In this document: piece after piece, positions 1 through 7,654 of the stretch
Layout of the letters: the number at the start of each line of letters is the position of its first letter
Position numbering within the stretch: the first letter of the stretch is position 1
Source: JAPLDA01 sp043783155
GTDB lineage: Bacteria > Bacteroidota > Bacteroidia > AKYH767-A > 2013-40CM-41-45
NCBI GenBank assembly: GCA_043783155.1
Contig: JAYVZS010000007.1
Span: forward strand, 1 to 18,022
Direction of reading: 5' to 3'
Length of the DNA: 18,022 nucleotides
Position numbers and translations under genes: made by a program
Notes under the pieces: generated by a model
Seen by the model: only the letters and a program-made list of their open reading frames with translations
What the model was told of the DNA's origin: nothing
Databases searched by the model: none

Positions 1-166
1 GCTTCGACTCCGCTCAGCATGACTCCGTTCACCCTTCGACTTCGCTCATGCTTCGACTTCACTCATGCTTCGACTCCGCTCATGCTTCGACTCCGCTCAT
101 GCTTCGACTCCGCTCAGCATGACCCACGCACGATGTCACCCTGAGCGAAGTCGAAGGGTGTGCGAG
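1..166. repeat. 17-bp tandem repeat array with a terminal inverted copy
   Basis: Six head-to-tail copies of a unit GCTTCGACTCCGCTCAT occupy 1-123. The first and last (1-23, 101-123) are extended to end in CAGCATGAC; copies at 50-66, 67-83 and 84-100 are exactly 17 bp; a variant starting CCCTTCGACTTCGCTCAT lies at 32-49. The same core then appears inverted at 135-158 (GTCACCCTGAGCGAAGTCGAAGGG is 24 bases, key core CTGAGCGAAGTCGAAG), so the array can fold back on itself. A related inverted pair lies at 4096-4187. I know this type of sequence as an intergenic interspersed repeat in Bacteroidota-like genomes; its function is unknown. It may extend left of the window. Confidence 0.85.
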
Positions 167-282
167 GTAAATTATTTTCCAAAAAGAATTATAAACGGTT
201 TACAATCCAGCGTTCTTTTTCCATTCGTTGTAACACTCCGCTACTTTCTGTCGTAGCAGAACGTTCAACACGTTCATAAAAT

Positions 283-1020
283 ATGATACGACCGACATCA
301 CAGATTTACAGTAATTACACAGAACAGGATTTCACTGTCTGGAAAATTTTATTTGAACGGCAGATGCTGAGTCTGAATCCTGTCGTGTCGGCTGCATACC
401 TGAAGGCGCTGGCTACCGTTAATTTTACATCCATTAAGATTCCCGACTTCCGGGAAATCAATGAAACACTAGAACCGTTGACCGGATGGAGTTTATATGT
501 TGTGCCGAACATTAGTCCGCAGAAAGATTTTTTTGAATTCCTCTCGAAGAAAAAATTTACAGCAACGTGTTGGTTACGTACCATGGAGCAGCTTGATTAC
601 ATTGAAGAACCGGATATGTTTCACGATGTATTCGCTCATGTTCCGTTGCTGAGCAACCAATCGTATTGCGATTTCTTTAAAGGTATCAGCGACATTGCGG
701 CCGAACATCACGACAATCCCGCTGCGATCGAATTACTCGGACGCATTTACTGGTTCACGATAGAATTCGGTTTAATTCGTGAAAGCGATGAACTGAAAAT
801 TTACGGCGCCGGTATCATTTCATCGGCAGGAGAAACGAAACATTGTTTAAGCAACATCCCGGCAAAACACGATTTTGATGTGGCTGCCATTTTAAACTCA
901 CCTTACAGAACAGATCTTCTCCAGGAAAAATATTTTGTGATTGACTCGTTCGAGCAATTGTATGATTCATTGGATGAAATCAATGACCTTCTTGAGAAAG
1001 AAGTGCGTGTGAAAAAATAA
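283..1020 (+). CDS. Phenylalanine-4-hydroxylase-like aromatic amino acid hydroxylase
   Basis: Pterin-dependent, non-haem iron monooxygenase expected to convert L-phenylalanine to L-tyrosine in the cytoplasm. The 245-residue protein is a single catalytic domain, as in bacterial PhhA, with no regulatory ACT domain. The 2-His-1-carboxylate iron site is visible: PDMFHDVFAHVPLL supplies His114 and His119, and YWFTIEFGL supplies Glu161. The opening residues (NYTEQDFTVWKILFERQM) match the usual start of this family, supporting the ATG at 283. There is no Shine-Dalgarno sequence, only an A/T-rich leader. The gene stands alone, convergent with cphA, and no pterin-4a-carbinolamine dehydratase (PhhB) lies beside it. 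Tryptophan or tyrosine hydroxylase activity cannot be excluded from sequence alone, but Phe is the usual bacterial substrate. Confidence 0.9.
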   Translation: MIRPTSQIYSNYTEQDFTVWKILFERQMLSLNPVVSAAYLKALATVNFTSIKIPDFREINETLEPLTGWSLYVVPNISPQKDFFEFLSKKKFTATCWLRTMEQLDYIEEPDMFHDVFAHVPLLSNQSYCDFFKGISDIAAEHHDNPAAIELLGRIYWFTIEFGLIRESDELKIYGAGIISSAGETKHCLSNIPAKHDFDVAAILNSPYRTDLLQEKYFVIDSFEQLYDSLDEINDLLEKEVRVKK

Positions 1021-1043
1021 CAGACTATTTTTTATTGAATTTC

Positions 1044-1223
1044 AACCTCGAAGAGGCTCTCCAACAATTTAAAGTTCGTTTAAAAAAAGTTCGGAGCAAC
1101 TTCGAGGTCCACATCTCAAATCTCTCTGAAGATTAACCTCGACTCGGCTCTCCACCAAACCCAATACATCGATAATAAAAAACATCTCACGTTTCTGAAT
1201 GAGCGCGAAGCCTCGTCGAGGCC
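1044..1223. repeat. Two imperfect inverted repeats between convergent genes
   Basis: The 252-bp gap between phhA and cphA contains two related fold-back units. In the first, CCTCGAAGAGGCTCTCC (1046-1062) pairs imperfectly with GGAGCAACTTCGAGG (1093-1107). In the second, CCTCGACTCGGCTCTCC (1137-1153) pairs with GCGAAGCCTCGTCGAGG (1205-1221). The two left arms are near copies of each other, so this looks like a duplicated or decayed interspersed element. It is followed by A/T-rich text repeating CTCAAATCT (about 1115-1265). It might also act as a bidirectional terminator, but no U-tract follows either stem. Confidence 0.55.
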
Positions 1224-1272
1224 TACATCTCAATACTCAAATCTCACGCCTCAAATCTAAAATCAAATCTCT

Positions 1273-3924
1273 TCACGAAACCATATTCGGAATATCTTCC
1301 TTATGCAATTCAAAATGATCGTCGTCTTCTTTGTGTTTCATGATCTGATCCAACGCATCAGGAACTACGTCGCTGCAAATGGTAATGAACGAACCCTTCT
1401 TCGCATTCTTGATTGCGAAATCAATCGCTTCTGATTCTTTTGGAATTACGGTGACTTTCTTCTTCGGATCTTCCTGGTGAATTCCTTTCATCATCAGGTC
1501 GATGATTTCCTGTTCCGATCTTCCGCGCAGATTTTTATCCTGGCGGATAATGATCTCATCAAACATCTGCGCTGATATCATTCCTAACAGAATAATATCT
1601 TCGTCGCGCCTGTCGCCCACACCCGCGATGATGCCTACTTTCGGTTTCGCATCAATCTTTTCAAGCAACTTACCGATGGCCATGAATCCCGCAGGGTTGT
1701 GCGCATAATCCACCATCACTTCGAAATTCCGGAAACGGAAAATGTTCATACGACCCGGAGTTTGTGTCGGTGATGGAATAAATGTTTCCAAAGCCAGGCG
1801 CATGTCTTCCACTTTAAATCCGCGGACAAATCCGGCAAGTACAGCAGGCAAAATATTCTGAATCATAAAGACTGCTTTACCTGAATACGTAAGTGGAATG
1901 TTGACTACTTTATCAACGCGAATTTTCCAGGTGCCTTTGCAAATGGTCACGTAACCATTCTCAACAATGGCTGCAAGCTTACCATCAGCACAATGTTTTT
2001 TGATACGCGGATTATTTTCATCGAGACTGAACAATGCGATGTTACAGTTTAAATTTTTTCGCATGTCGTACACGAGGTCGTCATCTGCATTCAGAATTGC
2101 ATATCCTTCAGGCAACACGCTTTCAATCACGACACCTTTTACGCGCGCCATGTCTTCGAGCGTGTTGATGTCTTTCAACCCAAGATGATCTGACGCGACA
2201 TTCGTTACGATACCCACGTCACAATTATGAAAACCAAGACCCGCTTTCAGAATTCCGCCACGCGCGCATTCAAGCACAGCAAAATCAACGGTAGGATCTT
2301 TTAATACATATTCAGCACTCAGCGGACCGGTGCAATCACCTTGCTCCACCATTCTGTTTTGAATATAAATACCATCGGTGGTTGTGAAGCCAACTTTATG
2401 TCCCATTGTTTTAACCATGTGTGCAATCAAACGTGTGGTTGTGGTTTTTCCATTTGTTCCGCTCACGGCAATAATCGGAATGCGTGCCGTACTTCCGGGA
2501 GGATATAACATGTCGATGACGGGTTCGGCAACGTTCCGTTCGAGTCCTACCGCAGGAGCAATGTGCATGCGGAAACCAGGACCTGCATTGACTTCGAGCA
2601 CAGCGCCGCCGTTTTCGTGTAACGGCAGACTGATGTCAGGTGTCATGATATCAATACCACAGATATCAAGACCGATGATGCGCGCAATACGCTCGGCCAT
2701 GAACACATTAAATGGATGAACAATTTCTGTGACATCGGTAGAAGTTCCGCCGGTGCTGAGATTCGCAGTGCGTTTGAGGTAGATCTCCTCGCCTTTCTTC
2801 AATACAGTTTCCAATGACATATTTTTTTCTTTCAGCATGTCAATTGTTGTATCGTCGACTTTTATTGACGTCAATACTTTTTCATGACCGTATCCTCTGC
2901 GCGGATCGGTGTTCACAATATCAATCAATTCTTTTATCGAATGTTTGCCATCACCAGTAACCATTGCAGGCGTACGTCTTGCGCCTGCTACAAATTTGTA
3001 GTCGATCACGAGCAAACGATAATCGTATCCTGTAATAAATTTTTCAACGATTACTCCGCGCGAAACTTTTTTCGCAAGCGCCAGCGCTTTTACCGCTTCA
3101 TCCCATTCAGAAATATTGATCGTCGCTCCACGTCCGTGATTTCCACCAACCGGTTTCAACACGACAGGATAACCGATGCGTTTGATTGCTGATTCGAGAT
3201 CTTCTTCGTCATATACTACGCGTCCGCTTGGAACCGGAATGGAAGCGGATTCTAAAAGATTTTTTGTTTCTTCTTTATCACATGCAATTTCAACAGCGAT
3301 GCTGGATGTTGTACTGGCAACCGTTGCCTGCACTCTCCGCTGGTTCATTCCATATCCTAATTGCACCAATGAGTGACGGTTTAAACGGATCCACGGAATT
3401 TTTCTCTTGATGGCTTCATCCACAATGGAACCCGTTGACGGACCAAGACGTTCGTCTTCACGAAGCTCACGCATCCGTTGAATGTCATCAGCAAGATCAT
3501 ATTCTTCTCCTGCCACCAGAGCTTCAGCAATACGCACAGCCGCTTTCGCCGCGAAGATGCCGACCTTCTCTTCCATGTAAGAAAAGACAACACTGTAAAT
3601 TCCATGCTGACCGGTGGTACGGGTTCGTCCGAAACCGCAGTCCATGCCGGCAAGTGTTTGTATTTCCAATGCGATGTGTTCAACTACGTGACCAATCCAT
3701 GTACCCTCTTTCACACGTATAAAAAATCCACCGGGAACACCTTCGGAACATTCATGATCATACAAACTGGGAAACATTTTTTCGAGACGTTCCGGGAAGC
3801 CGGGAATTTTATTGGATGGTCGTTCCTCCATTTCACCAATGTCCAGTTTCATCACAATAAGTTTGTGTCTTCTGATCGACCAAATATTCGGTCCGCGCAT
3901 AGCACGTATGTCAAGTATTTCCAT
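1273..3924 (-). CDS. cphA: Cyanophycin synthetase CphA
   Basis: Makes cyanophycin (multi-L-arginyl-poly-L-aspartate) by ATP-dependent addition of Asp to the backbone and Arg to side chains. At 883 residues it has the usual length and three-part layout: an N domain (about 1-160), an ATP-grasp Asp-adding domain (about 215-475) and a Mur-ligase-like Arg-adding domain (about 483-883). Visible motifs are the start MEILDIRAMRGPN, typical of CphA; H79-V-V-E82-H83 in the N domain, which fits the HxxEH site described for the primer-generating hydrolase of CphA1; VVLKPVGGNHGRG (254-266) and LEVNAGPG (443-450) of ATP-grasp; the P-loop SGTNGKTTTT (488-497); and DYAHNPAGF (739-747) of Mur ligases. The gene is divergent from cphB, with a promoter-like motif about 30 bp upstream. 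A CphA2-type enzyme is unlikely, since both ATP sites look intact. Confidence 0.95.
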   Translation of the reverse strand: MEILDIRAMRGPNIWSIRRHKLIVMKLDIGEMEERPSNKIPGFPERLEKMFPSLYDHECSEGVPGGFFIRVKEGTWIGHVVEHIALEIQTLAGMDCGFGRTRTTGQHGIYSVVFSYMEEKVGIFAAKAAVRIAEALVAGEEYDLADDIQRMRELREDERLGPSTGSIVDEAIKRKIPWIRLNRHSLVQLGYGMNQRRVQATVASTTSSIAVEIACDKEETKNLLESASIPVPSGRVVYDEEDLESAIKRIGYPVVLKPVGGNHGRGATINISEWDEAVKALALAKKVSRGVIVEKFITGYDYRLLVIDYKFVAGARRTPAMVTGDGKHSIKELIDIVNTDPRRGYGHEKVLTSIKVDDTTIDMLKEKNMSLETVLKKGEEIYLKRTANLSTGGTSTDVTEIVHPFNVFMAERIARIIGLDICGIDIMTPDISLPLHENGGAVLEVNAGPGFRMHIAPAVGLERNVAEPVIDMLYPPGSTARIPIIAVSGTNGKTTTTRLIAHMVKTMGHKVGFTTTDGIYIQNRMVEQGDCTGPLSAEYVLKDPTVDFAVLECARGGILKAGLGFHNCDVGIVTNVASDHLGLKDINTLEDMARVKGVVIESVLPEGYAILNADDDLVYDMRKNLNCNIALFSLDENNPRIKKHCADGKLAAIVENGYVTICKGTWKIRVDKVVNIPLTYSGKAVFMIQNILPAVLAGFVRGFKVEDMRLALETFIPSPTQTPGRMNIFRFRNFEVMVDYAHNPAGFMAIGKLLEKIDAKPKVGIIAGVGDRRDEDIILLGMISAQMFDEIIIRQDKNLRGRSEQEIIDLMMKGIHQEDPKKKVTVIPKESEAIDFAIKNAKKGSFITICSDVVPDALDQIMKHKEDDDHFELHKEDIPNMVS

Positions 3925-3953
3925 AACGATAGGATTTCGGTTTAAAAGTTTTT

Positions 3954-3983
3954 CAAAGTAATGAGATTTTTCGGAATGACAAA
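3954..3983 (-). promoter_or_regulatory. Putative Bacteroidota-type promoter of cphA
   Basis: Read on the minus strand, TTTG (3983-3980) is followed after 18 bp by TTACTTTG (3961-3954). This fits the Bacteroidota -33/-7 consensus TTTG and TAnnTTTG with one mismatch. It would start transcription some 25 bp before the cphA ATG. The match is by eye only. Confidence 0.4.
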
Positions 3984-4031
3984 AATTTAATGTTCATCCG
4001 TAGCCAATAGTCGAGCGATTCTTATTTCTTT

Positions 4032-4053
4032 GTACTAAGTACTATGTACTAAG
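4032..4053. repeat. Short direct repeat GTACTAAG
   Basis: GTACTAAG occurs at 4032-4039 and again at 4046-4053, separated by six bases, and the centre AGTACT is self-complementary. It sits in the cphA/cphB spacer. It could be a regulator site or a low-complexity interspersed repeat; nothing in the sequence decides between them. Confidence 0.35.
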
Positions 4054-4095
4054 AAACTGTTTAAATGACCATGCGAGAAAATGTTATAGCCAACG

Positions 4096-4187
4096 CACCC
4101 TTCGACTTCCACTTCGACTTCGCTCAGTGCTTTGGCTCAGGGTGACATCGCACGCGGGGTCATGCTGAGCGAAGTCGAAGCATGTGC
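4096..4187. repeat. Inverted-repeat element of the same family as 1-166
   Basis: CTTCGACTTCGCTCAG (4112-4127) is exactly complementary to CTGAGCGAAGTCGAAG (4165-4180), with 37 bases between. The outer flanks also begin and end with GC-rich CGCACCC/GCATGTGC text, and a partial extra unit (CCCTTCGACTTC) precedes the left arm. The core is the one found in the array at the left end of the window, so this is an interspersed, fold-back element. It lies in the 411-bp spacer between the divergent cphA and cphB genes, between their two promoter-like sites. The rest of the spacer shows no ORF I believe in. Confidence 0.75.
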
Positions 4188-4279
4188 AATAGCAAATATT
4201 TGATGTGAATTTCAAACTATTTCTAAGTACATTTCCATTCGAGACTGTTGATAAATCCCGTAATCGCGCCTGTTTCGGC

Positions 4280-4310
4280 TTTCGTCATTCCAAAGAATAA
4301 TGTAGGTTTG
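4280..4310 (+). promoter_or_regulatory. Putative Bacteroidota-type promoter of cphB
   Basis: TAGGTTTG (4303-4310) is a full match to the -7 consensus TAnnTTTG. Nineteen bases upstream lies TTTC (4280-4283), a three-of-four match to the -33 TTTG. The cphB ATG follows 25 bp downstream, a leader length usual for this phylum. Prediction by eye. Confidence 0.45.
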
Positions 4311-4335
4311 CCACCGAATTTTCAGAAACCTATCT

Positions 4336-5208
4336 ATGGAAGTACCCAAAGGAAAGTTGATTGCGATTGGCGGCAACGAAGACAAAGGCACAGAACCGGA
4401 ACCGAATTACGCTCAGAAAAATAACCTGAATTTTTTCGGCCTCCAGATTCTCAGCCGTATTGTGCATGAAATAAAAGGACATGATTCCTATATTGAAGTT
4501 GTCACCAGTGCTTCTTCTATTCCGGAAGAAGTCGGGCAGAATTATTTAGATGCCTTTGGAAAACTTGGATGCAAAAATGTGCGCGTGATGAATATCCGCA
4601 ACCGCGAAGACGCGCAGAAGCTGGAGAACATTAAGCGAATCATGGAATGCGAAGGGGTGATGTTCAGCGGCGGAAACCAACTTCGCCTCTCTTCTATTTT
4701 CGGCGGAACAGAATTTCTTCAGACCATCCAGGATCGATACATGAACGAAAATTTTGTGATCGCAGGAACAAGTGCGGGCGCTATGGCGATGTCGAACACA
4801 ATGATATATCAGGGAAGCAGTTCAGAAGCGTTGTTTAAAGGTGAAGTGAAAATCACGACCGGGCTTGGCTTTATTAAAAATGTAATCATTGATTCACACT
4901 TTGTCACTCGCGGACGTTTTGGCCGCCTTACACAGGCAGTCGCCGCGAATCCTTCCTGCATTGGAATCGGTCTGGGTGAAGATACAGGCGTGTTTGTAAC
5001 TGAAGGAAGATACCTCGAAGCAGTCGGTTCAGGACTTGTCATCATCATTGACGGTCATCATATTCGTCATTCGAATATTGCCGACCTGAAAGAAGGATCG
5101 CCAATCTCCATCGAAAACCTGGTCGTACATGTTATGTCGAAAGGCAACAGTTACGATTTGGGTACACGTAAATTTTTCGCCGAGACTACTACTTCGGTAG
5201 TGAAGTAG
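4336..5208 (+). CDS. cphB: Cyanophycinase CphB
   Basis: Exopeptidase of the S51 serine peptidase family that cuts cyanophycin into beta-Asp-Arg dipeptides. The 290-residue protein has the nucleophile in GTSAGA (Ser146), the His in DSHF (His188) and the acid in GLGEDTG (Glu215). The spacings of 42 and 27 residues equal those of the Ser132-His174-Glu201 triad known for Synechocystis CphB. The N-terminal KLIAIGGNEDKG is also typical. No signal peptide is present, so it should act in the cytoplasm on the polymer made by the divergent cphA product. A five-base-pair stem with a TTCG loop (5188-5201) is formed by its last codons, but no T-run follows it. The downstream peptidase that splits beta-Asp-Arg (isoaspartyl dipeptidase) is not in the window. 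Confidence 0.95.
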   Translation: MEVPKGKLIAIGGNEDKGTEPEPNYAQKNNLNFFGLQILSRIVHEIKGHDSYIEVVTSASSIPEEVGQNYLDAFGKLGCKNVRVMNIRNREDAQKLENIKRIMECEGVMFSGGNQLRLSSIFGGTEFLQTIQDRYMNENFVIAGTSAGAMAMSNTMIYQGSSSEALFKGEVKITTGLGFIKNVIIDSHFVTRGRFGRLTQAVAANPSCIGIGLGEDTGVFVTEGRYLEAVGSGLVIIIDGHHIRHSNIADLKEGSPISIENLVVHVMSKGNSYDLGTRKFFAETTTSVVK

Positions 5209-5214
5209 AACAAA

Positions 5215-5380
5215 CCGATTGTGGAATGAAACGGAGAATCGGTGAAAGGGCGAACGGGAGAATGAATCGGTGTGCTCATTTTCTCAACAGTAAAATTAAA
5301 TAAATCTCTGCATCCTCTGTTCCCCAGCGCTCTCTGCGTGAAACATTCTGAAGAAAACCTTTGTCCGTGTGGTGAAAAAA
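5215..5380. repeat. Degenerate repeat-like intergenic text
   Basis: The gap between the convergent cphB and glycosyltransferase genes contains GAATCGGTGAA-type words repeated at about 5234-5270. A stretch at about 5312-5380 (CTCTCTGCGTGAAAC, GTCCGTGTGGTGAAA) resembles the CTCTGCGTCCTCTGCGGTGAAA interspersed text seen in many environmental genomes. No ORF or clear terminator is visible. Confidence 0.3.
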
Positions 5381-5383
5381 AAT

Positions 5384-6646
5384 CTACTTCAGGCACCCCT
5401 CATACACGGATTTGTATTTAGAAGCTACCATTGCATACGAATAATTCTCTTCCACTTTTTTCCTGGCCTTCATTTGCATCTTTTTTAAAAGCGCAGGATC
5501 TGATAAAATTTTAACGATGCCATCTTTTATATCTTCCGCTGATCTGAACTCAGCGAGGTAACCGTTTTCCATGTGCTCGATCAAATCTGGAATGCCACCG
5601 GTTTTAAAAGCGACAGACGGAGTTCCGCATGCCATCGCTTCCATGATCGTATTCGGAAGATTCTCTTCCAGAGATGGTAATAAAAAAATATCAGCGGCAT
5701 TAAAGTAATTGATAATCTTCTGTTCATCGTACACAGCTCCCGTACAAATTATTTTCACCGGATAATTTTTGAAGACATCATCTTTCACTCTTCCCACCAC
5801 AAGCAAAACAGTATTCTCACTGAGAGCTGTGTGATGCTCTTTCAGTAATGTCAACGCCTGTTCAAGATATTTCACTCCCTTGTATTCACTGGAAACATTG
5901 GCGGCCATGAAGAGAATCACGTTTGAATGTTCATCCAAACCAAGTTCTTTTTTCGCGAGTAGTTTATCAACTGGTTTATACAAATTGATGTTGACAGGAT
6001 TCGGAATTACTGAGATTTTTTTATTCTTCAGCAATCCGCTTGCTGATGCGCGCTCTGCGAGCCACTTACTCGGCGTCACGACATGAAGATTCATGTTTGA
6101 AAACAACTTCTGTTTTTCAGAAAAGATTTTTGCTGACAGATCATTCTCGGAAGGACGTTTCAGAAAATGACAATTGCCACAGGCATCGAGGTAATTTTCA
6201 CACCCCCTTGAATGATGACAGCCACCTGTGAAAAGCCACATGTCGTGCAGCGTCCAGACGATTGGTTTATTTAACTCAGCTAACTTTTTCAACGACTTCA
6301 ATGAAAGAAATCCATGGTTGATCCAATGCAAATGAAGGATCGAAGCGAATTGAACAGGTGGAAAATCGGATACATCAACGCCGGTATTGGCGGGAGAAAA
6401 ATTCCATCGCGTCACGGAATCGCGTTCGAAAGGCAAAAAATAAAGACGCTCTTTGATGAAATGATATTTCGAAATCAGTTTTCCTGAATTGCCAGAAAGG
6501 AAAGAATTATGATTCACCCCTTCTTCTGAAAAAAAATTAAGCAAGTCTGTATGAACGCCGGATTCATTCAGCGCCTGCCACAACCGCGTGCAAGCAATCG
6601 CAGCGCCACCTTGCCGGTAATAGGTATTGATGAGGGAAATATTCAT
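5384..6646 (-). CDS. Family 4 glycosyltransferase (GT-B)
   Basis: Retaining nucleotide-sugar glycosyltransferase, probably adding a sugar to a lipid-linked surface glycan at the inner face of the cytoplasmic membrane. The 420-residue protein starts MNISLINTYYRQGGAA, with the glycine-rich acceptor loop expected at a GT4 N terminus. An upstream in-frame ATG at 6709 would overlap the preceding gene by 56 bp and add unrelated residues, so I chose 6646, 8 bp after that gene's stop. The C-terminal half has NVSSEYKGVKYLEQAL and the EX7E motif in EENLPNTIME (residues 328-336), followed by AMACGTPSVAFKTGGIPD. Residues 143-159 hold four cysteines and two histidines (GGCHHSRGC, then C156 and C159), a pattern I know from a subgroup of Bacteroidota GT4 enzymes. 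It is the last gene of the operon; the sugar donor is unknown. Confidence 0.85.
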   Translation of the reverse strand: MNISLINTYYRQGGAAIACTRLWQALNESGVHTDLLNFFSEEGVNHNSFLSGNSGKLISKYHFIKERLYFLPFERDSVTRWNFSPANTGVDVSDFPPVQFASILHLHWINHGFLSLKSLKKLAELNKPIVWTLHDMWLFTGGCHHSRGCENYLDACGNCHFLKRPSENDLSAKIFSEKQKLFSNMNLHVVTPSKWLAERASASGLLKNKKISVIPNPVNINLYKPVDKLLAKKELGLDEHSNVILFMAANVSSEYKGVKYLEQALTLLKEHHTALSENTVLLVVGRVKDDVFKNYPVKIICTGAVYDEQKIINYFNAADIFLLPSLEENLPNTIMEAMACGTPSVAFKTGGIPDLIEHMENGYLAEFRSAEDIKDGIVKILSDPALLKKMQMKARKKVEENYSYAMVASKYKSVYEGCLK

Positions 6647-6653
6647 CGCTGCA

Positions 6654-7637
6654 TCAGTTTCTGAAAAACCCTTCCATCTGAATTTTAAAAACTTCCGGCG
6701 ACCAGTCACGCACCAACATCCTGTGCATGCTCATCATGGAAGAACGTGACCTTACCTGTCCGTAGATATTCGCGAACGATGAAATTAACCCTGCTGCTTT
6801 ACACGCTCTTTCCGTATTCCCGTTATAATCTTTTCGTGTACCAAACGGGTAACTGAAATGTTCTATTTTTTTTCCCAGGTTTTTCTCGATGATATTTTTC
6901 GATGTCACAATATCGTTCAACTGATCGTCGTACGAAAACGAACGCAGGGATGCATGCGAATGAGTATGCGCGCCGATCGTCACCGATGAAGACTGTGAAA
7001 AATTTTTCAACTGATCGAATGTCATCATTCGATGTGTTGGCCTTGCTTCGCCACTGATATTCGCCCAGGCATACAGGTGATTGAAAATTTCTTCCCGTTC
7101 GGCAAGTGATTTCCGTTTGATGACACGATGCAACGTCGCATACGCTGATTCACGGGATGATACGTCCGTCATTTCCACCTTCACATTTTCCTTTCCGTTT
7201 TTCATCTGCAATGATCCCGGATAAGAACCATTGTAAAGAATCCGCTCCAGGTCATCCCACCAGTTTTCACGGTTGGTGCCAAGCGTAAATGTGGTGATGT
7301 AAAACATAGCCTGCAACGAAAAACCTTCGAGGATCGGCATGGCCTGCGTAAAATTATCCTCGTACCCGTCATCAAACGTAATGAAGACAGAATGCTTCGG
7401 GAATTTTTTTGAATTGCTGAGGTGATAGAAAAACTCATCTGCAGTAAGAACATGATAATGTTCTTTGAGATGACCCATTTGCTTTTTGAAATTGTCAGGA
7501 GAAACAGAAAGTTGAAGCGGATCAAAATCAAGATTGCACACACGATGATAGAGCAACACCACAGCAGGATTGTCCCAAAGGTTCAGAAATTTTCTGCCGG
7601 GTGCTGTAACCAGTTTATATATCTCTCCCCTGTCCAT
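6654..7637 (-). CDS. Polysaccharide deacetylase (NodB/CE4 family)
   Basis: Metal-dependent N- or O-deacetylase acting on a sugar polymer or lipid-linked sugar. In 327 residues the family motifs are clear: the YHRV strand near residue 30, FDDGY (88-92) with the catalytic Asp, the metal-binding HTHSH (224-228), and SYPFG near 263. A long insertion (about 125-205) between the first two motifs is usual for the surface-polysaccharide subgroup. There is no evident signal peptide, so it may act on a cytoplasmic lipid-linked precursor. It lies 17 bp after the FkbM gene and 7 bp before the glycosyltransferase, consistent with cotranscription. The substrate cannot be read from sequence. Confidence 0.85.
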   Translation of the reverse strand: MDRGEIYKLVTAPGRKFLNLWDNPAVVLLYHRVCNLDFDPLQLSVSPDNFKKQMGHLKEHYHVLTADEFFYHLSNSKKFPKHSVFITFDDGYEDNFTQAMPILEGFSLQAMFYITTFTLGTNRENWWDDLERILYNGSYPGSLQMKNGKENVKVEMTDVSSRESAYATLHRVIKRKSLAEREEIFNHLYAWANISGEARPTHRMMTFDQLKNFSQSSSVTIGAHTHSHASLRSFSYDDQLNDIVTSKNIIEKNLGKKIEHFSYPFGTRKDYNGNTERACKAAGLISSFANIYGQVRSRSSMMSMHRMLVRDWSPEVFKIQMEGFFRN

Positions 7638-7654
7638 CTCTTCAATTAATCATT

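Noticed and set aside
1..166. CRISPR array
   Set aside because: Units are directly adjacent 17-mers without unique spacers of constant length, and no cas gene is near.
65..256. Open frame of 63 codons overlapping the left repeat array
   Set aside because: Its first half is the 17-bp tandem repeat read through, its content is low complexity, and it has no recognisable domain. It is a by-product of the repeat.
3478..3945. 155-codon open frame antisense to the start of cphA
   Set aside because: It lies wholly opposite the conserved cphA N-terminal coding region and has no family features; a shadow frame of the real gene.
5188..5201. Hairpin with TTCG loop (ACTAC/GTAGT) at the end of cphB as a terminator
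   Set aside because: The stem has only five pairs, lies inside the last codons before the stop, and no T-run follows.
6647..6709. Longer N terminus (21 extra residues) for the GT4 glycosyltransferase
   Set aside because: It would overlap the deacetylase gene by 56 bp and adds a basic stretch unlike GT4 starts; the ATG at 6646 begins exactly with the family's first strand.
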